A stretch of 37,657 nucleotides of DNA from Betaproteobacteria bacterium (GCA_024641855.1 JAHECG010000004.1:1-37657); one strand, 5' to 3'; shown: positions 8,830-17,877, numbered from the stretch's first letter. Notes: generated by a model not told the origin, from the sequence alone. A program made the numbers and translations.

Positions 8830-9241
8830 TGAACAAGAATTGATATTTTGTAAATAGTCCGATGCTACCTTCCCGTCACCCTTTTTACATATATTTGCGC
8901 CTGTTATTTTTACCCATACCCCTAAAAAACTTTTTGTTTACGGATAGATACAACGGGTTAGTTTCCGCGCGTCTACTTAGCGCGAAGCTACCTTAAATAA
9001 ACTGGACGGCTGAGTCCGTAACTGCAAAGAAGGAGCAACGGGAGTTATGTTGCCGGGTTAATTAGAATCCATTGAATTACTAATTGAATGAGCGTGTCAT
9101 GGCTCAAACGGCACACACGTGGATCGAATGATCATTAACGATGGCACCATGGGACTATCCTTTTAAACAGTGTCCCACTGCGTAAAACAGCTAATCATGT
9201 TTGAATTTTGATACCTAGCAGCTTTTAACAAAATGCTAGAC
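8830..9241. other. Non-coding stretch with several hairpins, no gene recognised
   Basis: No plausible protein gene is seen here on either strand. Several inverted repeats occur. GGTTAGTTTCCGCGC (8956-8970) pairs with GCGCGAAGCTACC (8980-8992), with two bulges. GCAAC/GTTGC lies at 9035-9053. TGGGAC/GTCCCA lies at 9150-9177. CTAGCA/TGCTAG at 9215-9239 sits beside the small-RNA terminator. The density of stems suggests a structured transcript or an old mobile remnant, but no known RNA family is recognised. Confidence 0.35.
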
Positions 9242-9271
9242 AAAAAAAAGCGCGGTTATGAAACCGCGCTT
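9242..9271 (-). terminator. Intrinsic terminator of the small RNA
   Basis: A perfect 10-bp GC-rich stem (9248-9257 with 9262-9271) and a four-base loop are followed on the minus strand by eight Ts (9249-9242). It would also stop read-through transcription from dnaE. Confidence 0.9.
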
Positions 9272-9337
9272 AAAATCCACCAAAGGAGGAGGATGGAGGA
9301 GACAACACAAACTACGTAAAGCAAAAACAAAATCGGT
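9242..9337 (-). ncRNA. Small RNA with anti-Shine-Dalgarno loop
   Basis: This is a predicted transcript of about 96 nt between a good promoter (9344-9372) and a strong intrinsic terminator. A U-rich 5' part is followed by a CU-rich tract (9283-9302 region) containing CCUCCUUU, identical to the 3' tail of 16S rRNA that pairs with ribosome-binding sites. The tract folds into a hairpin: AUCCUCC (9294-9288) pairs with GGUGGAU (9281-9275) with one U-U mismatch, leaving UCCUUU in the loop. The terminator stem AAGCGCGGTT/AACCGCGCTT (9248-9271) ends in eight Ts. This layout resembles the betaproteobacterial toxic small RNAs described as carrying an anti-SD motif. Membership could not be tested here. 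A long dnaE 3' UTR is the alternative reading, but the dedicated promoter argues for a separate RNA. Confidence 0.75.
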
Positions 9338-9343
9338 ATAAGA

Positions 9344-9372
9344 ATTATCTAATATTTTAATTAACTGTGCAA
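9344..9372 (-). promoter_or_regulatory. Sigma70-type promoter of the small RNA
   Basis: On the minus strand TTGCAC (9367-9372), an exact 17-base spacer and GATAAT (9344-9349) make a near-consensus promoter. The predicted start is near 9337. It lies in the 240-base gap after the dnaE stop codon. Confidence 0.75.
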
Positions 9373-9504
9373 CTAATTTTGCACCTGGGTTTAAATTATT
9401 TTGCGGCTGACCCAATGAAAACTTTAGATTAATTTTAAATTTCTTCTGTTTTCAATTGTTTGCGACATTTTAATGCTATTGAAATGTGTTTTAAGAGCCG
9501 GGTT

Positions 9505-12500
9505 TTAATACTGAATAGCCACATTCTCATCCGATAGCCAACCATGCAAAGCGCTAATCAGATTTTCATGTAACTGGACGCGCCACGCAGGCCCAAGCGC
9601 CATCTCACAATGCGCATCATTGTTTTTATAGCTGACTGTTACCATGCACCCATTATCTTCATTACCTTGTCGATAAGGCCCCAGGACTTCTTTAAGTTTG
9701 GCGGCATTAGCTTGACCATTAATGCGCAAGCGCATGCCTTTGGCAAAACGAGTCCGCGCGCCGGACAAATCATATAAAGCGTCAGCCGAAACACGTAAAC
9801 CGCCGGAATAGTCATCCTTGCTCACCTTACCTTCAATCAAAAGCAACTGATCTTCACGCAGAATTTCACGATGACGTTCATAGACCTCGTTGAAGATAGC
9901 GACTTCAATCTGCGCATCACCATCGTCGAGCGCAACAAACGCCATTTTTCCGCGCCTAGTCATTTGTGTGCGCAATGAATAGATAATGCCTGCAATCAGT
10001 TGTTTTTCATGCTTGGGCGCCAACGTAGAAAGTTTGGTTTTAACGAATCCTGAAATATCTGGCACATAAGCATCAAAAGGATGGCCACTAAAGTAGAAAC
10101 CCAAACTTTTCTTCTCATACTGAAGCAACTCTTTTTCCGGCCAAGGCTCTGTGGCAACAAGCTCGTTATCCATTTCACCGGCCGCTTCCAACACACCAAA
10201 CAAGCTGGATTGATTGACGTTGCTCGCTGCTTGTTCCGCAGCCTCCAAGGCATGCCCCACCGAAGCCATCAAGCTGGCGCGATGATCGTTAATAGTGTCG
10301 AAGGCCCCAGCGCAAATCAGTGCCTCAATCACCCGTCGATTAACAATACGTTTATCGATACGGCGACAAAAATCGAATAGGTCTTTAAACAAGCCATCCT
10401 GTTGACGCGCTTGCAAGATCGAGTTGATCGCCGCTTCACCCGTACCTTTAATCGCGCCTAACCCGTAACGAATTTGTGTATCGTTTAGCGGGACGAAGCG
10501 GTATTCGCTGAAATTAACGTCGGGCGCCAACAGTTCCAATTTATTGGAGAGGCAATCGTCGTACAAGCTGAACACTTTGTCCGTATCGCCCATATCGGCG
10601 GTCAGCGTAGCTGCCATAAATGCCGAAGGATAATGCGCTTTCAAATATGCGGTTTGATACGCCACCAAAGCGTAGGCTGCAGAATGAGATTTATTGAATC
10701 CATACTCAGCAAACTTTTCCATCAAGTTGAACAAATCGGTAGCCAACTTTTGATCGACGCCGCGCGCGACTGCACCATCGACGAAAATAGAACGATGCTT
10801 CGCCATCTCATCTGCTTTTTTCTTACCCATGGCACGCCGCAATAGATCGGCAGAACCGAGCGTATAGCCGCCCAAAATCTGTGCGATTTGCATCACCTGC
10901 TCTTGATACACGATCACACCATAGGTTGGCTTGAGTACGGTTTCCAAATCTGGATGCATGAAATCAACTCGCGCCCGCCCGTGCTTACGATTGATAAAGT
11001 CGTCCACCATGCCGGATTGCAGCGGACCCGGTCGGAACAAGGCGACCAGCGCGATGATATCCTCGAAATTATCGGGTTGCAGGCGTCGGATCAAATCCTT
11101 CATGCCGCGACTTTCCAGCTGAAAAACGGCTGTGGTATTACACGCCTTGAGCAAACGATACGAAGGCGCATCGTCGAACGGGATGGTTTCGATATTGAAC
11201 TGCGCGTCGCCCTCATTGCGATTCAAACCGTGAATAAAGCGCACCGCCCAATCAATGATGGTTAAGGTACGCAAACCCAAAAAGTCGAACTTGACCAAAC
11301 CGGCCAATTCCACATCGTCTTTATCAAATTGACTGACGACTGATTCAGAACCTTGAGCGTTATACGTCGGACAAAAATCGGTAATTTTTCCCGGTGCGAT
11401 CAGCACACCGCCGGCATGCATACCAACGTTTCGCGCCATGCCTTCGAGTTTTTCACCCAAAGCCCAAAGCTCTGCGACTTCTTCTTCTTTTTCGATGCGT
11501 TCTTCAATCTGCGGCTCTTGTGATTTGGCCTTTTCTAAGGTCATGCCGAGCTCAAAGGGAATCAACTTCGCCAGCTGATCGACGAAGTTGTAAGGCAAAT
11601 CCAGTACTCGACCAACATCACGCACGACCGCTTTAGCCGCCATGGTGCCAAAGGTTACGATTTGCGAAACGGAATCCGAACCATATTTTTTGCGCACATA
11701 CTCGATCACGCGCTCGCGGCCATCTTGGCAAAAATCGACGTCGAAGTCGGGCATCGAAACTCGTTCCGGATTCAAGAAGCGTTCGAACAGCAAGTCATAG
11801 CGCAAAGGATCGAGATCAGTAATATTAAGACAATAAGCAATCAAGGAACCGGCACCGGAACCGCGCCCAGGACCGACGGGGACGCCATTTTGTTTGGCCC
11901 AGTTGATAAAATCGGCCACAATCAAAAAGTAGCCCGAAAAACCCATCTGAATAATGGTTTTTGCTTCAAAAACTAAGCGTGCCTCGTATTCCGGCCGCTT
12001 TTGTTCACGCAGTGCAGAATCCGTAAATAATTGCTCCATTCGTTGCACGAGTCCGGCCTGCGATTGCGCAAACATATAGTCATCCAAGCTTTCCCCATTC
12101 GGGGTTGGAAATTGCGGTAGCTTAGGCTTACCCAATTCAACCGTTAAATTGCAACGCTTGGCAATTTCAACACTATTTTGTAAAGCCTCCGGAAGATCAG
12201 AAAACAGCGCGGCCATTTCTGCTTGCGTCTTAAAATATTGTTCTTCAGTAAATAAATGCGGTCGACGCTGATCGCCAAGCATATTGCCTTCGGCAATACA
12301 CACCCGCGCCTCATGCGCCTTAAAATCTTCGCGATTGAGAAATTGAATAGGATGTGTCGCCACGACCGGCAAACCCAGGCTACTTGCTAGAGCGACTGCC
12401 TGGGCCACATAGCCATCGGATTGAGGCGTGCCTGGGCGCTGCAACTCAATATAAAAATTCCCCGGAAACAGTGCAGACCACGACGCAGCCAAGATGTCGG

Positions 12501-12954
12501 CACGCGCCCTATTTTGTTGCAGTAAGGCTTGGCCAATATCGCCAAAATGCGCGCCAGATAAGGCGATCAACCCATCGCTTTCCATCTCGGAAAACCACTC
12601 TTTTTTTAATTCGGCGCGGCCGCGATGCTGATTCTCTCGATATGCACGTGCAAGTAATTCACATAAATTGTGATAGCCATCACGATTGCGGCACAAAAGG
12701 AGTAAACGTGCGGCTTGATCGCGATTAGCCTCATTACTAATCCATACATCGCAACCGATAATGGGTTTTATGCCTTTAGCGCGCGCCGCAGTATAGTGCT
12801 TCACTAAAGCAAAAGTATTGCCGATATCCGTCAGCGCCAAGGCGGGCATGGCATCTGCACTAGCACGCTGCACCGCTTCGTCGATACGCACAATACCGTC
12901 GACGATAGAAAATTCGGAATGCAGGCGCAGGTGAATAAAAGAAGGATCAGACAT
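9505..12954 (-). CDS. dnaE: DNA polymerase III alpha subunit
   Basis: This is the catalytic subunit of the replicative polymerase. The 1149-aa chain has the DnaE1 order. An N-terminal PHP domain begins FIHLRLHSEFSIVDG. The polymerase core has the catalytic aspartates in MPDFDVDFCQDGR (about residues 400-408) and the GPGRGSGAGS loop just before it. The helix-hairpin-helix/thumb region and a C-terminal OB domain (TRRGKMAFVALDDGDAQIEV) follow. Length is typical of proteobacterial DnaE. The ATG at 12954 lacks a clear ribosome-binding site, but the N-terminus matches the family start. The gap to pgl (12955-13106) holds a CGTGTC/GACACG hairpin and no gene. Confidence 0.97.
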   Translation of the reverse strand: MSDPSFIHLRLHSEFSIVDGIVRIDEAVQRASADAMPALALTDIGNTFALVKHYTAARAKGIKPIIGCDVWISNEANRDQAARLLLLCRNRDGYHNLCELLARAYRENQHRGRAELKKEWFSEMESDGLIALSGAHFGDIGQALLQQNRARADILAASWSALFPGNFYIELQRPGTPQSDGYVAQAVALASSLGLPVVATHPIQFLNREDFKAHEARVCIAEGNMLGDQRRPHLFTEEQYFKTQAEMAALFSDLPEALQNSVEIAKRCNLTVELGKPKLPQFPTPNGESLDDYMFAQSQAGLVQRMEQLFTDSALREQKRPEYEARLVFEAKTIIQMGFSGYFLIVADFINWAKQNGVPVGPGRGSGAGSLIAYCLNITDLDPLRYDLLFERFLNPERVSMPDFDVDFCQDGRERVIEYVRKKYGSDSVSQIVTFGTMAAKAVVRDVGRVLDLPYNFVDQLAKLIPFELGMTLEKAKSQEPQIEERIEKEEEVAELWALGEKLEGMARNVGMHAGGVLIAPGKITDFCPTYNAQGSESVVSQFDKDDVELAGLVKFDFLGLRTLTIIDWAVRFIHGLNRNEGDAQFNIETIPFDDAPSYRLLKACNTTAVFQLESRGMKDLIRRLQPDNFEDIIALVALFRPGPLQSGMVDDFINRKHGRARVDFMHPDLETVLKPTYGVIVYQEQVMQIAQILGGYTLGSADLLRRAMGKKKADEMAKHRSIFVDGAVARGVDQKLATDLFNLMEKFAEYGFNKSHSAAYALVAYQTAYLKAHYPSAFMAATLTADMGDTDKVFSLYDDCLSNKLELLAPDVNFSEYRFVPLNDTQIRYGLGAIKGTGEAAINSILQARQQDGLFKDLFDFCRRIDKRIVNRRVIEALICAGAFDTINDHRASLMASVGHALEAAEQAASNVNQSSLFGVLEAAGEMDNELVATEPWPEKELLQYEKKSLGFYFSGHPFDAYVPDISGFVKTKLSTLAPKHEKQLIAGIIYSLRTQMTRRGKMAFVALDDGDAQIEVAIFNEVYERHREILREDQLLLIEGKVSKDDYSGGLRVSADALYDLSGARTRFAKGMRLRINGQANAAKLKEVLGPYRQGNEDNGCMVTVSYKNNDAHCEMALGPAWRVQLHENLISALHGWLSDENVAIQY

Positions 12955-13106
12955 AGGTCACAATTTTACCCGTAAACCTCTTAAATCAAACCTTCAAAAT
13001 CGGCGTGTCCGCATCTCTACAACAACGACACGGACTTGATAAAGAAAAACAGGGGGATGGGGACGATCGACGTCAATATTTGACGGAAAAACTTAACCCA
13101 GTGGCG

Positions 13107-13790
13107 TTAATCTGGCCAAGCGGCACGATCTAATAGGACATCGACACCATTGCCACAATCTATGGCAGCCGCAGGAATTTCTGTGCCGCTCATCCAGCGC
13201 TGCACTGGCTCACGTTTACCGGCGCCAGTTACTAAAAACAAAATTTGATGCGCTTTCGATAAACGATTTGCGCTTAACGAAATACGCTCGGGGGGCGGCT
13301 TTGGCGCATCCGTCACCATCAAGACATCGGCGGCATTCTCTGCTGCTCCTAAATTATGGCCGGGAAACAGGCTAGCCGTATGCCCATCCTCGCCCAAACC
13401 CAGCAACACCAAATCAAACGCACCGATCGGGGCTAATGTTTGTAGATAGCTGGCCCGTGCAAACTCTAAGCCGCGCTCGGTGGGAATGGGATGAATTTGA
13501 TTACGCGGAATCGGCGATTGCGCCAACCAAGCAGTTTGCGCCATGACGCTATTCCGATCTGGATGATCGGCTGGTAAGACACGTTCATCACCAAAATAAA
13601 CATGCCAAGCAGACCAAACGGTCGTTAATGCATTTAAGGTTTGATACACCGCACGCGGTGTGCTGCCGCCAGCCAACACAATATGAAAGGCATGCCGCGT
13701 TTTGATTGCATTGGCGGCTGCATCTGCAATGAACTGAGTGGCTGCTTGGCGCACTTCAGCCTCTTGTTCGTACCACTGCCAGCGCACCAT
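13107..13790 (-). CDS. pgl: 6-phosphogluconolactonase
   Basis: The enzyme hydrolyses 6-phosphogluconolactone, the second step of the oxidative pentose phosphate pathway, in the cytoplasm. SugI/NagB-type family motifs are present: AGGSTPRAVYQTL near the start, FGDERVLPADHPDRNS in the middle and LGLGEDGHTASLFPG towards the end. The frame extends to an ATG at 13832, but that codon lies inside a hairpin (13824-13844). The GGGGG before the ATG at 13790 (4 bases away) makes that the better start, giving 227 aa, a normal length. It follows zwf in the same direction with a gap of about 70 bases and so acts on the product of its neighbour. Confidence 0.92.
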   Translation of the reverse strand: MVRWQWYEQEAEVRQAATQFIADAAANAIKTRHAFHIVLAGGSTPRAVYQTLNALTTVWSAWHVYFGDERVLPADHPDRNSVMAQTAWLAQSPIPRNQIHPIPTERGLEFARASYLQTLAPIGAFDLVLLGLGEDGHTASLFPGHNLGAAENAADVLMVTDAPKPPPERISLSANRLSKAHQILFLVTGAGKREPVQRWMSGTEIPAAAIDCGNGVDVLLDRAAWPD

Positions 13791-13861
13791 GAAGCCCCCT
13801 TTTAGAATTTTGACTACCGCGACACACCGCATGACTTACGGTGTTTATTTTTAAAATCCAA

Positions 13862-15349
13862 TTACACTTCGTTGCGCCACTCTTGATCTTCACCATCAAA
13901 TAGACGCCCCGCCTCATGCAAGCCCCAGGTACCGGCCGCATAAGTGTGAATATAATCACGCTCCATGGCCCAATATTTGAGAATCGGATCCACGACACGC
14001 CACGCCCACTCCACCTCATCGAAACGAATAAATAGCGTACGATCCCCTTCAATCACATCCAGCAATAAGTTCTCATAAGCATCCAGCGCTGATTCGCCCT
14101 TACCCAGATACGACGCATTCAATTTTAATACCCGCGTGTCCATCTCCAATCCGGGTTTTTTGACGTGAATCTCCATGTGCATGCTTTCTTCCGGCTGCAA
14201 GGACAGCAGCACCCAGTTAGGTGCAATGGTTTCAACCGGCGTTTCGCGAAACAACTGCTGCGGCGGATGTTTGAAGCGTATGGCAATCATGGACGTCTGC
14301 TCTGCCATCCGTTTGCCGGTACGCAAATAGAATGGCACGCCACGCCAGCGCCAGTTATCGATGTAAAATTTAGCGGCTGCAAATGTTTCAGTAATGGAAT
14401 CTTCTTCCACACCTTCTTCCTGGGCATAGCCCAACACTTGCTCGCCATCAACCGTACCGGCCGCATACTGCGCACGGAACGCATGCGCATGGACTGAACG
14501 CTTGGAGATGGGACGAATCGAACGCAGCACTTTGACTTTTTCATCCCGCACCGCATCGGCATCCAAACTTGCGGGGGGCTCCATTGCCACGACAGTCAGC
14601 AATTGCATTAAATGATTTTGCAGCATGTCGCGCATGGCGCCGGCTTTGTCGTAATAATCTGCGCGTTTGCCGATCCCCACTTTTTCGGCCACGGTGATCT
14701 GCACGTGATCAATAAAATTGCGGTTCCACAGCGGTTCGATCAACGTATTCGCAAAGCGGAATACCAATAAATTTTGCACCGACTCCTTACCTAAATAGTG
14801 GTCGATGCGATACACCTGTTCTTCGTCAAAATGCTTATGCAAGATGCCATTCAACATTTGCGCGGTTTCGATATCTTCACCAAAGGGTTTTTCCACCACG
14901 ATACGATGCAAACCGCGCGGCTTATTCAAGCCGGATTTATCCAAATTATTGATGACCGCACCGAATTCCGTCGGCTTGATCGCTAAATAAAAAATCACAT
15001 TGGTGCAGCTACCCATCTTCGGCGTCGCCAAAGCCTCTTTGAGTTTGTTGTAATCATCGTGGCTATGGAGTTCCCCTTGCACATAGGCAAAACGCTGGGC
15101 AAATTTATCGAATAATGCATTATCGAATTTATCGCCCAACTTTTTCTTGAGCGCCTCTTCCATAAAGGAACGCCAATCGGCCTCGGAAAAAGGCCGTCGG
15201 CCAAAGGCAAACAAACTCATCTCTGTCGGCAAACGCCCGGCACGTTCCAAATGATACAAAGCGGGCAGTAATTTGATCTGCGACAGATTACCGGTCGCTC
15301 CAAAAATAACAAAGCTACAAGGCGTTTCCGTAACAGATTTTTTTTTCAT
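13862..15349 (-). CDS. zwf: Glucose-6-phosphate 1-dehydrogenase
   Basis: The enzyme oxidises glucose 6-phosphate to 6-phosphogluconolactone with reduction of NAD(P)+, entering the oxidative pentose phosphate pathway. The nucleotide-binding motif is [17 protein letters not shown] near residue 15, where most relatives have GASGDLAxRKL. The substrate-binding signature RIDHYLGKE is at about residues 177-185. At 495 aa it is full length. The ATG at 15349 overlaps by 4 bases (ATGA) the stop of a 34-codon remnant of gnd, so translation may be coupled to that relic. No independent ribosome-binding site is obvious. Confidence 0.95.
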   Translation of the reverse strand: MKKKSVTETPCSFVIFGATGNLSQIKLLPALYHLERAGRLPTEMSLFAFGRRPFSEADWRSFMEEALKKKLGDKFDNALFDKFAQRFAYVQGELHSHDDYNKLKEALATPKMGSCTNVIFYLAIKPTEFGAVINNLDKSGLNKPRGLHRIVVEKPFGEDIETAQMLNGILHKHFDEEQVYRIDHYLGKESVQNLLVFRFANTLIEPLWNRNFIDHVQITVAEKVGIGKRADYYDKAGAMRDMLQNHLMQLLTVVAMEPPASLDADAVRDEKVKVLRSIRPISKRSVHAHAFRAQYAAGTVDGEQVLGYAQEEGVEEDSITETFAAAKFYIDNWRWRGVPFYLRTGKRMAEQTSMIAIRFKHPPQQLFRETPVETIAPNWVLLSLQPEESMHMEIHVKKPGLEMDTRVLKLNASYLGKGESALDAYENLLLDVIEGDRTLFIRFDEVEWAWRVVDPILKYWAMERDYIHTYAAGTWGLHEAGRLFDGEDQEWRNEV

Positions 15350-15450
15350 GGTTTATTACCATCGCCAGCGTTCATTGCATGCCCGTCACCACTTAAGCAT
15401 CGCGCCATATTGCCATCCATCCGACCTAAGCCAATCATGACGATTTTCAT
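15346..15450 (-). pseudogene. Remnant of native gnd (first 34 codons)
   Basis: Starting at ATG 15450, the peptide MKIVMIGLGRMDGNMARCLS continues for 14 residues to a TGA that overlaps the zwf ATG. It corresponds to the N-terminal Rossmann strand of the short type of 6-phosphogluconate dehydrogenase, which typically reads MKIGMIGLGRMGGNMARRL. It is already drifting: GRMGGN has become GRMDGN and the stretch after GH is unlike the family. The remaining roughly 270 codons are absent, as though a deletion joined codon 33 to the zwf start. A gnd-zwf order is common in relatives. What remains may be only a translated leader. Confidence 0.75.
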
Positions 15451-15567
15451 TTTAAGGGCCCTTTTTGTTCGCTGAGGGGAGATATCCTTACTGCACCGAC
15501 AACACGACATTGGCTTTGCCATGCTGGCTGCAAAACATTGTAACGCACCGGTTTCCACAATTAAACC

Positions 15568-16052
15568 ATGACAAGTGCAAGCCATCCTAACGTATTATTC
15601 GCGACCTCCGAGTCTCACCACCTTGATGAAGACCGACGAGCTGGCCAATGTACCTATATGCTATGCCGTGGCTTTTCACACCCAAAGCCTCGATATCTAA
15701 CTACTGCTTACCGGCTACTGCGCGGTATGGCGGAAAGCCGACACACCGACACTTTTCCTATTCTCCTTTTGGCCATGGAAAATCCGCTGCATCGAATCGA
15801 AGCTGATCGGCACGACAATCCCGCTATTTATCGTCGCTTTAAGACGCAATCTTTAATTGCGATGGTGGCTCCTATCGCACATCTCGCGGCAGCGAATGGC
15901 CGAAAACAAAATGCCAGACCTAGCATACTGCGGTCAAACAAAAATTTATCGCAGCGCATCGAAACTAAAGCCGACATTTTTTCCTGCCGCTCCCCTTTAA
16001 ACCCTGTGGCTCGAATCAAATGCACCGCCAACACTACGCCACACCGCCGCTG
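15568..16052 (+). pseudogene. Decayed glycogen synthase copy (glgA pseudogene)
   Basis: The segment aligns by eye with intact glgA (17922 onward), including its 5' flank: 28 of 33 bases agree between 15541-15573 and 17895-17927. The first codons read MTSASHPNVLFATSES, as in glgA. One extra base near 15623 then shifts the frame, and the KTGGL substrate motif has become KTDEL. In the glgA frame a Lys codon has become TAA (15698-15700). The copy continues to the GPYQTSAGSDWP region (about 15870-15905). It then jumps near 15945 to the HRIEASADIF...FEPCGLNQMYS region of the C-terminal half, so over 200 codons are missing. It ends near 16052 and cannot encode a working enzyme. Confidence 0.85.
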
Positions 16053-16088
16053 ACGTTTTTTCATGTGGTTCTTCGACACAAATACAGA

Positions 16089-16117
16089 TTGACTACGACT
16101 AAAAAACTCAGGACACT
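16089..16117 (+). promoter_or_regulatory. Weak promoter candidate for gnd
   Basis: TTGACT (16089-16094), a 17-base spacer and GACACT (16112-16117) lie about 70 bases before the gnd ATG. The -35 box is good and the -10 box poor. If the gene came from another phylum, its own promoter may have arrived with it. Confidence 0.3.
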
Positions 16118-16189
16118 TAAAAGAGTGGCGTTGAACTTCAGATCATTCGGCGTCTGATCCCTAATCCCCAGCCCCGGAGTACTAAAATT

Positions 16190-17743
16190 ATGGCGTTTGG
16201 AAAGCCCACCCCGAATTCTGCCGACGTCGGCCTCGTTGGTCTGGCCGTTATGGGCCAAAACCTTGTTCTCAACATGGCCGACCACGGTTTCAAGGTCGCC
16301 GTCTACAACCGCACCACTGCGACCACTGAAAAATTCGTCGACGCCAATCCGCCTGCGGTCTTCGGCGACACTGGCGGTGGCCTCGTGCCTGCCGCTGAAC
16401 TCAAAGACTTCGTCGCATCGATCAAAACGCCCCGCCGCATCGTGATTCTGGTCAAAGCTGGCACGCCCACCGATGCGGTCATCGACTCGCTCGTTCCCCT
16501 GCTCGACAAGGGTGATGTCATCGTCGACGGCGGCAACGCGCTCTACACCGACACCATCCGCCGCGAGAAAGACCTGACCACCAAGGGCCTGCTGTTCGTT
16601 GGCTCCGGCGTCAGCGGCGGTGAAGAAGGCGCGCGCTTCGGCCCGTCGCTCATGCCCGGTGGCAAGCCCGAATCCTGGGATATCCTCAAGCCTGTGTGGA
16701 TGGCCTGCGCGGCCAAGGTTGATGAGAAGACCGGCAAGCCCATCGAAGGTGCGGCCCCTGGCAAGCCCGTCAAGGGCGGCGTTGCCTGCACGACTTACAT
16801 CGGCCCCGACGGTGCTGGCCACTACGTGAAGATGGTGCACAACGGCATCGAGTACGGCGACATGCAGCTCATCTGCGAGGCCTACTCGATCCTGCGCAAC
16901 TCGCTGGGCAAGAGCCCTGCCGAGATCTCCGCGATCATGACCGAGTGGAATAAGGGTGACCTGAACTCCTTCCTCATCGAGATCAGCGCTGATGTGTTGC
17001 AGCAAAAAGATCCAGTCACCGGCAAGCCCTTCGTCGACATCGTCCTCGACACCGCCGGTCAAAAGGGCACGGGCAAGTGGACCTCGGTCAACGCCCTCGA
17101 CCTCGGCATCCCGGCATCCTCGGTCGCCGAAGCCGTGTTTGCGCGCTGCATCTCGGCCATCAAGGAAGAACGCGTCGCTGCCAGCAAGGTCCTCAAGGGA
17201 TCAGAGGGGCTAGGTAAAGCCGTGGAAATCACCGTCGACGCTGTGCGTGACGCACTCTACTGCTCCAAGCTGTGCTGCTACGCGCAGGGCTTCGCACTCT
17301 ACGCCGCGGCATCGCAAGAATATAAGTGGGACCTCAAGCTCGGCGAGCTCGCCAAAATCTTCCGTGGCGGCTGCATCATCCGCGCGGGATTCTTGCAGAA
17401 GATCACCGAAGCTTTCGAGAAAAACCCCAAGTTGCAGAACCTGCTGCTTGATCCGTACTTCGCCGGCAAGGTTACCGAATCGCAAAGCAACTGGCGCAAG
17501 GTCGTGGCTCGCGCCGCACTCGACGGCACGCCGGTTCCGGTGTTCGCTTCGGCCCTGTCGTACTTCGACAGCTACCGCAGCGAAACCTTGCCCGCAAACC
17601 TCCTGCAGGCGCAGCGCGACTTTTTTGGTGCCCACACCTACGAGCGTACTGATCAGCCGCGTGGCGAAATGTTCCACATCGACTGGCCAGACGCGAAGCG
17701 CCCCCAGCTCAAACTCTCTGAGATGGGCATGAACCGCAGCTAA
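16190..17743 (+). CDS. gnd: 6-phosphogluconate dehydrogenase (decarboxylating), probably acquired
   Basis: The enzyme converts 6-phosphogluconate to ribulose 5-phosphate and CO2 with NAD(P)H, the third step after zwf and pgl. Motifs: nucleotide binding GLAVMGQNL near residue 16, [21 protein letters not shown], and the catalytic Lys214 with His217-Asn218 in [14 protein letters not shown]. At 517 aa it is longer than the usual 470-485. An insertion of about 30 residues rich in Gly, Pro and Lys lies before [10 protein letters not shown]. Composition is strikingly GC-rich, with C or G at most third positions, unlike every neighbour. Protein features and the terminator recall Verrucomicrobia/Opitutales genes (inference). 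GGAG lies 10 bases before the ATG. Its position between a gnd relic and glgA suggests replacement of the native gene. Confidence 0.93.
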   Translation: MAFGKPTPNSADVGLVGLAVMGQNLVLNMADHGFKVAVYNRTTATTEKFVDANPPAVFGDTGGGLVPAAELKDFVASIKTPRRIVILVKAGTPTDAVIDSLVPLLDKGDVIVDGGNALYTDTIRREKDLTTKGLLFVGSGVSGGEEGARFGPSLMPGGKPESWDILKPVWMACAAKVDEKTGKPIEGAAPGKPVKGGVACTTYIGPDGAGHYVKMVHNGIEYGDMQLICEAYSILRNSLGKSPAEISAIMTEWNKGDLNSFLIEISADVLQQKDPVTGKPFVDIVLDTAGQKGTGKWTSVNALDLGIPASSVAEAVFARCISAIKEERVAASKVLKGSEGLGKAVEITVDAVRDALYCSKLCCYAQGFALYAAASQEYKWDLKLGELAKIFRGGCIIRAGFLQKITEAFEKNPKLQNLLLDPYFAGKVTESQSNWRKVVARAALDGTPVPVFASALSYFDSYRSETLPANLLQAQRDFFGAHTYERTDQPRGEMFHIDWPDAKRPQLKLSEMGMNRS

Positions 17744-17759
17744 GCGCGATCAGTTGACG

Positions 17760-17793
17760 ACGACAACGGCGACCTTCGGGTCGCCGTTGTCGT
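17760..17793 (+). terminator. UUCG-capped terminator of the acquired gnd
   Basis: A perfect 15-bp stem (17760-17774 with 17779-17793) is closed by a C(UUCG)G tetraloop and followed by only a short T-run. It is longer and more GC-rich than the other terminators in the window, and probably marks the right end of the acquired segment. Confidence 0.85.
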
Positions 17794-17868
17794 TTGAGGT
17801 CTCGGTCGACGCAGCGATATATGAGGAAGCCCGAAAAGGAAAACGGCCAAAAACAATACGCGCTGCTT

Positions 17869-17877
17869 TGTTATACT
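17869..17877 (+). promoter_or_regulatory. Extended -10 promoter of glgA
   Basis: TGTTATACT (TG, one base, then TATACT at 17872-17877) is an extended -10 element about 45 bases before the glgA ATG. No good -35 box is seen, as is common for extended -10 promoters. The decayed glgA copy keeps part of the downstream flank. Confidence 0.5.

Noticed and set aside
9293-9319. 8-codon plus-strand ORF with a perfect AGGAGG
   Set aside because: Its ribosome-binding site is just the complement of the small RNA's anti-SD tract, and the peptide (MEETTQTT) has no supporting context.
15568-16053. 161-codon open frame read as an independent gene
   Set aside because: Its first 16 codons and 5' flank match glgA. 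The rest is out-of-frame glgA sequence, so it is a pseudogene.
16061-17062. 333-codon minus-strand frame opposite gnd
   Set aside because: It is a shadow frame created by the high GC3 of gnd. The protein is low-complexity, rich in Asp, Val, Gly and Arg, with no recognisable family.
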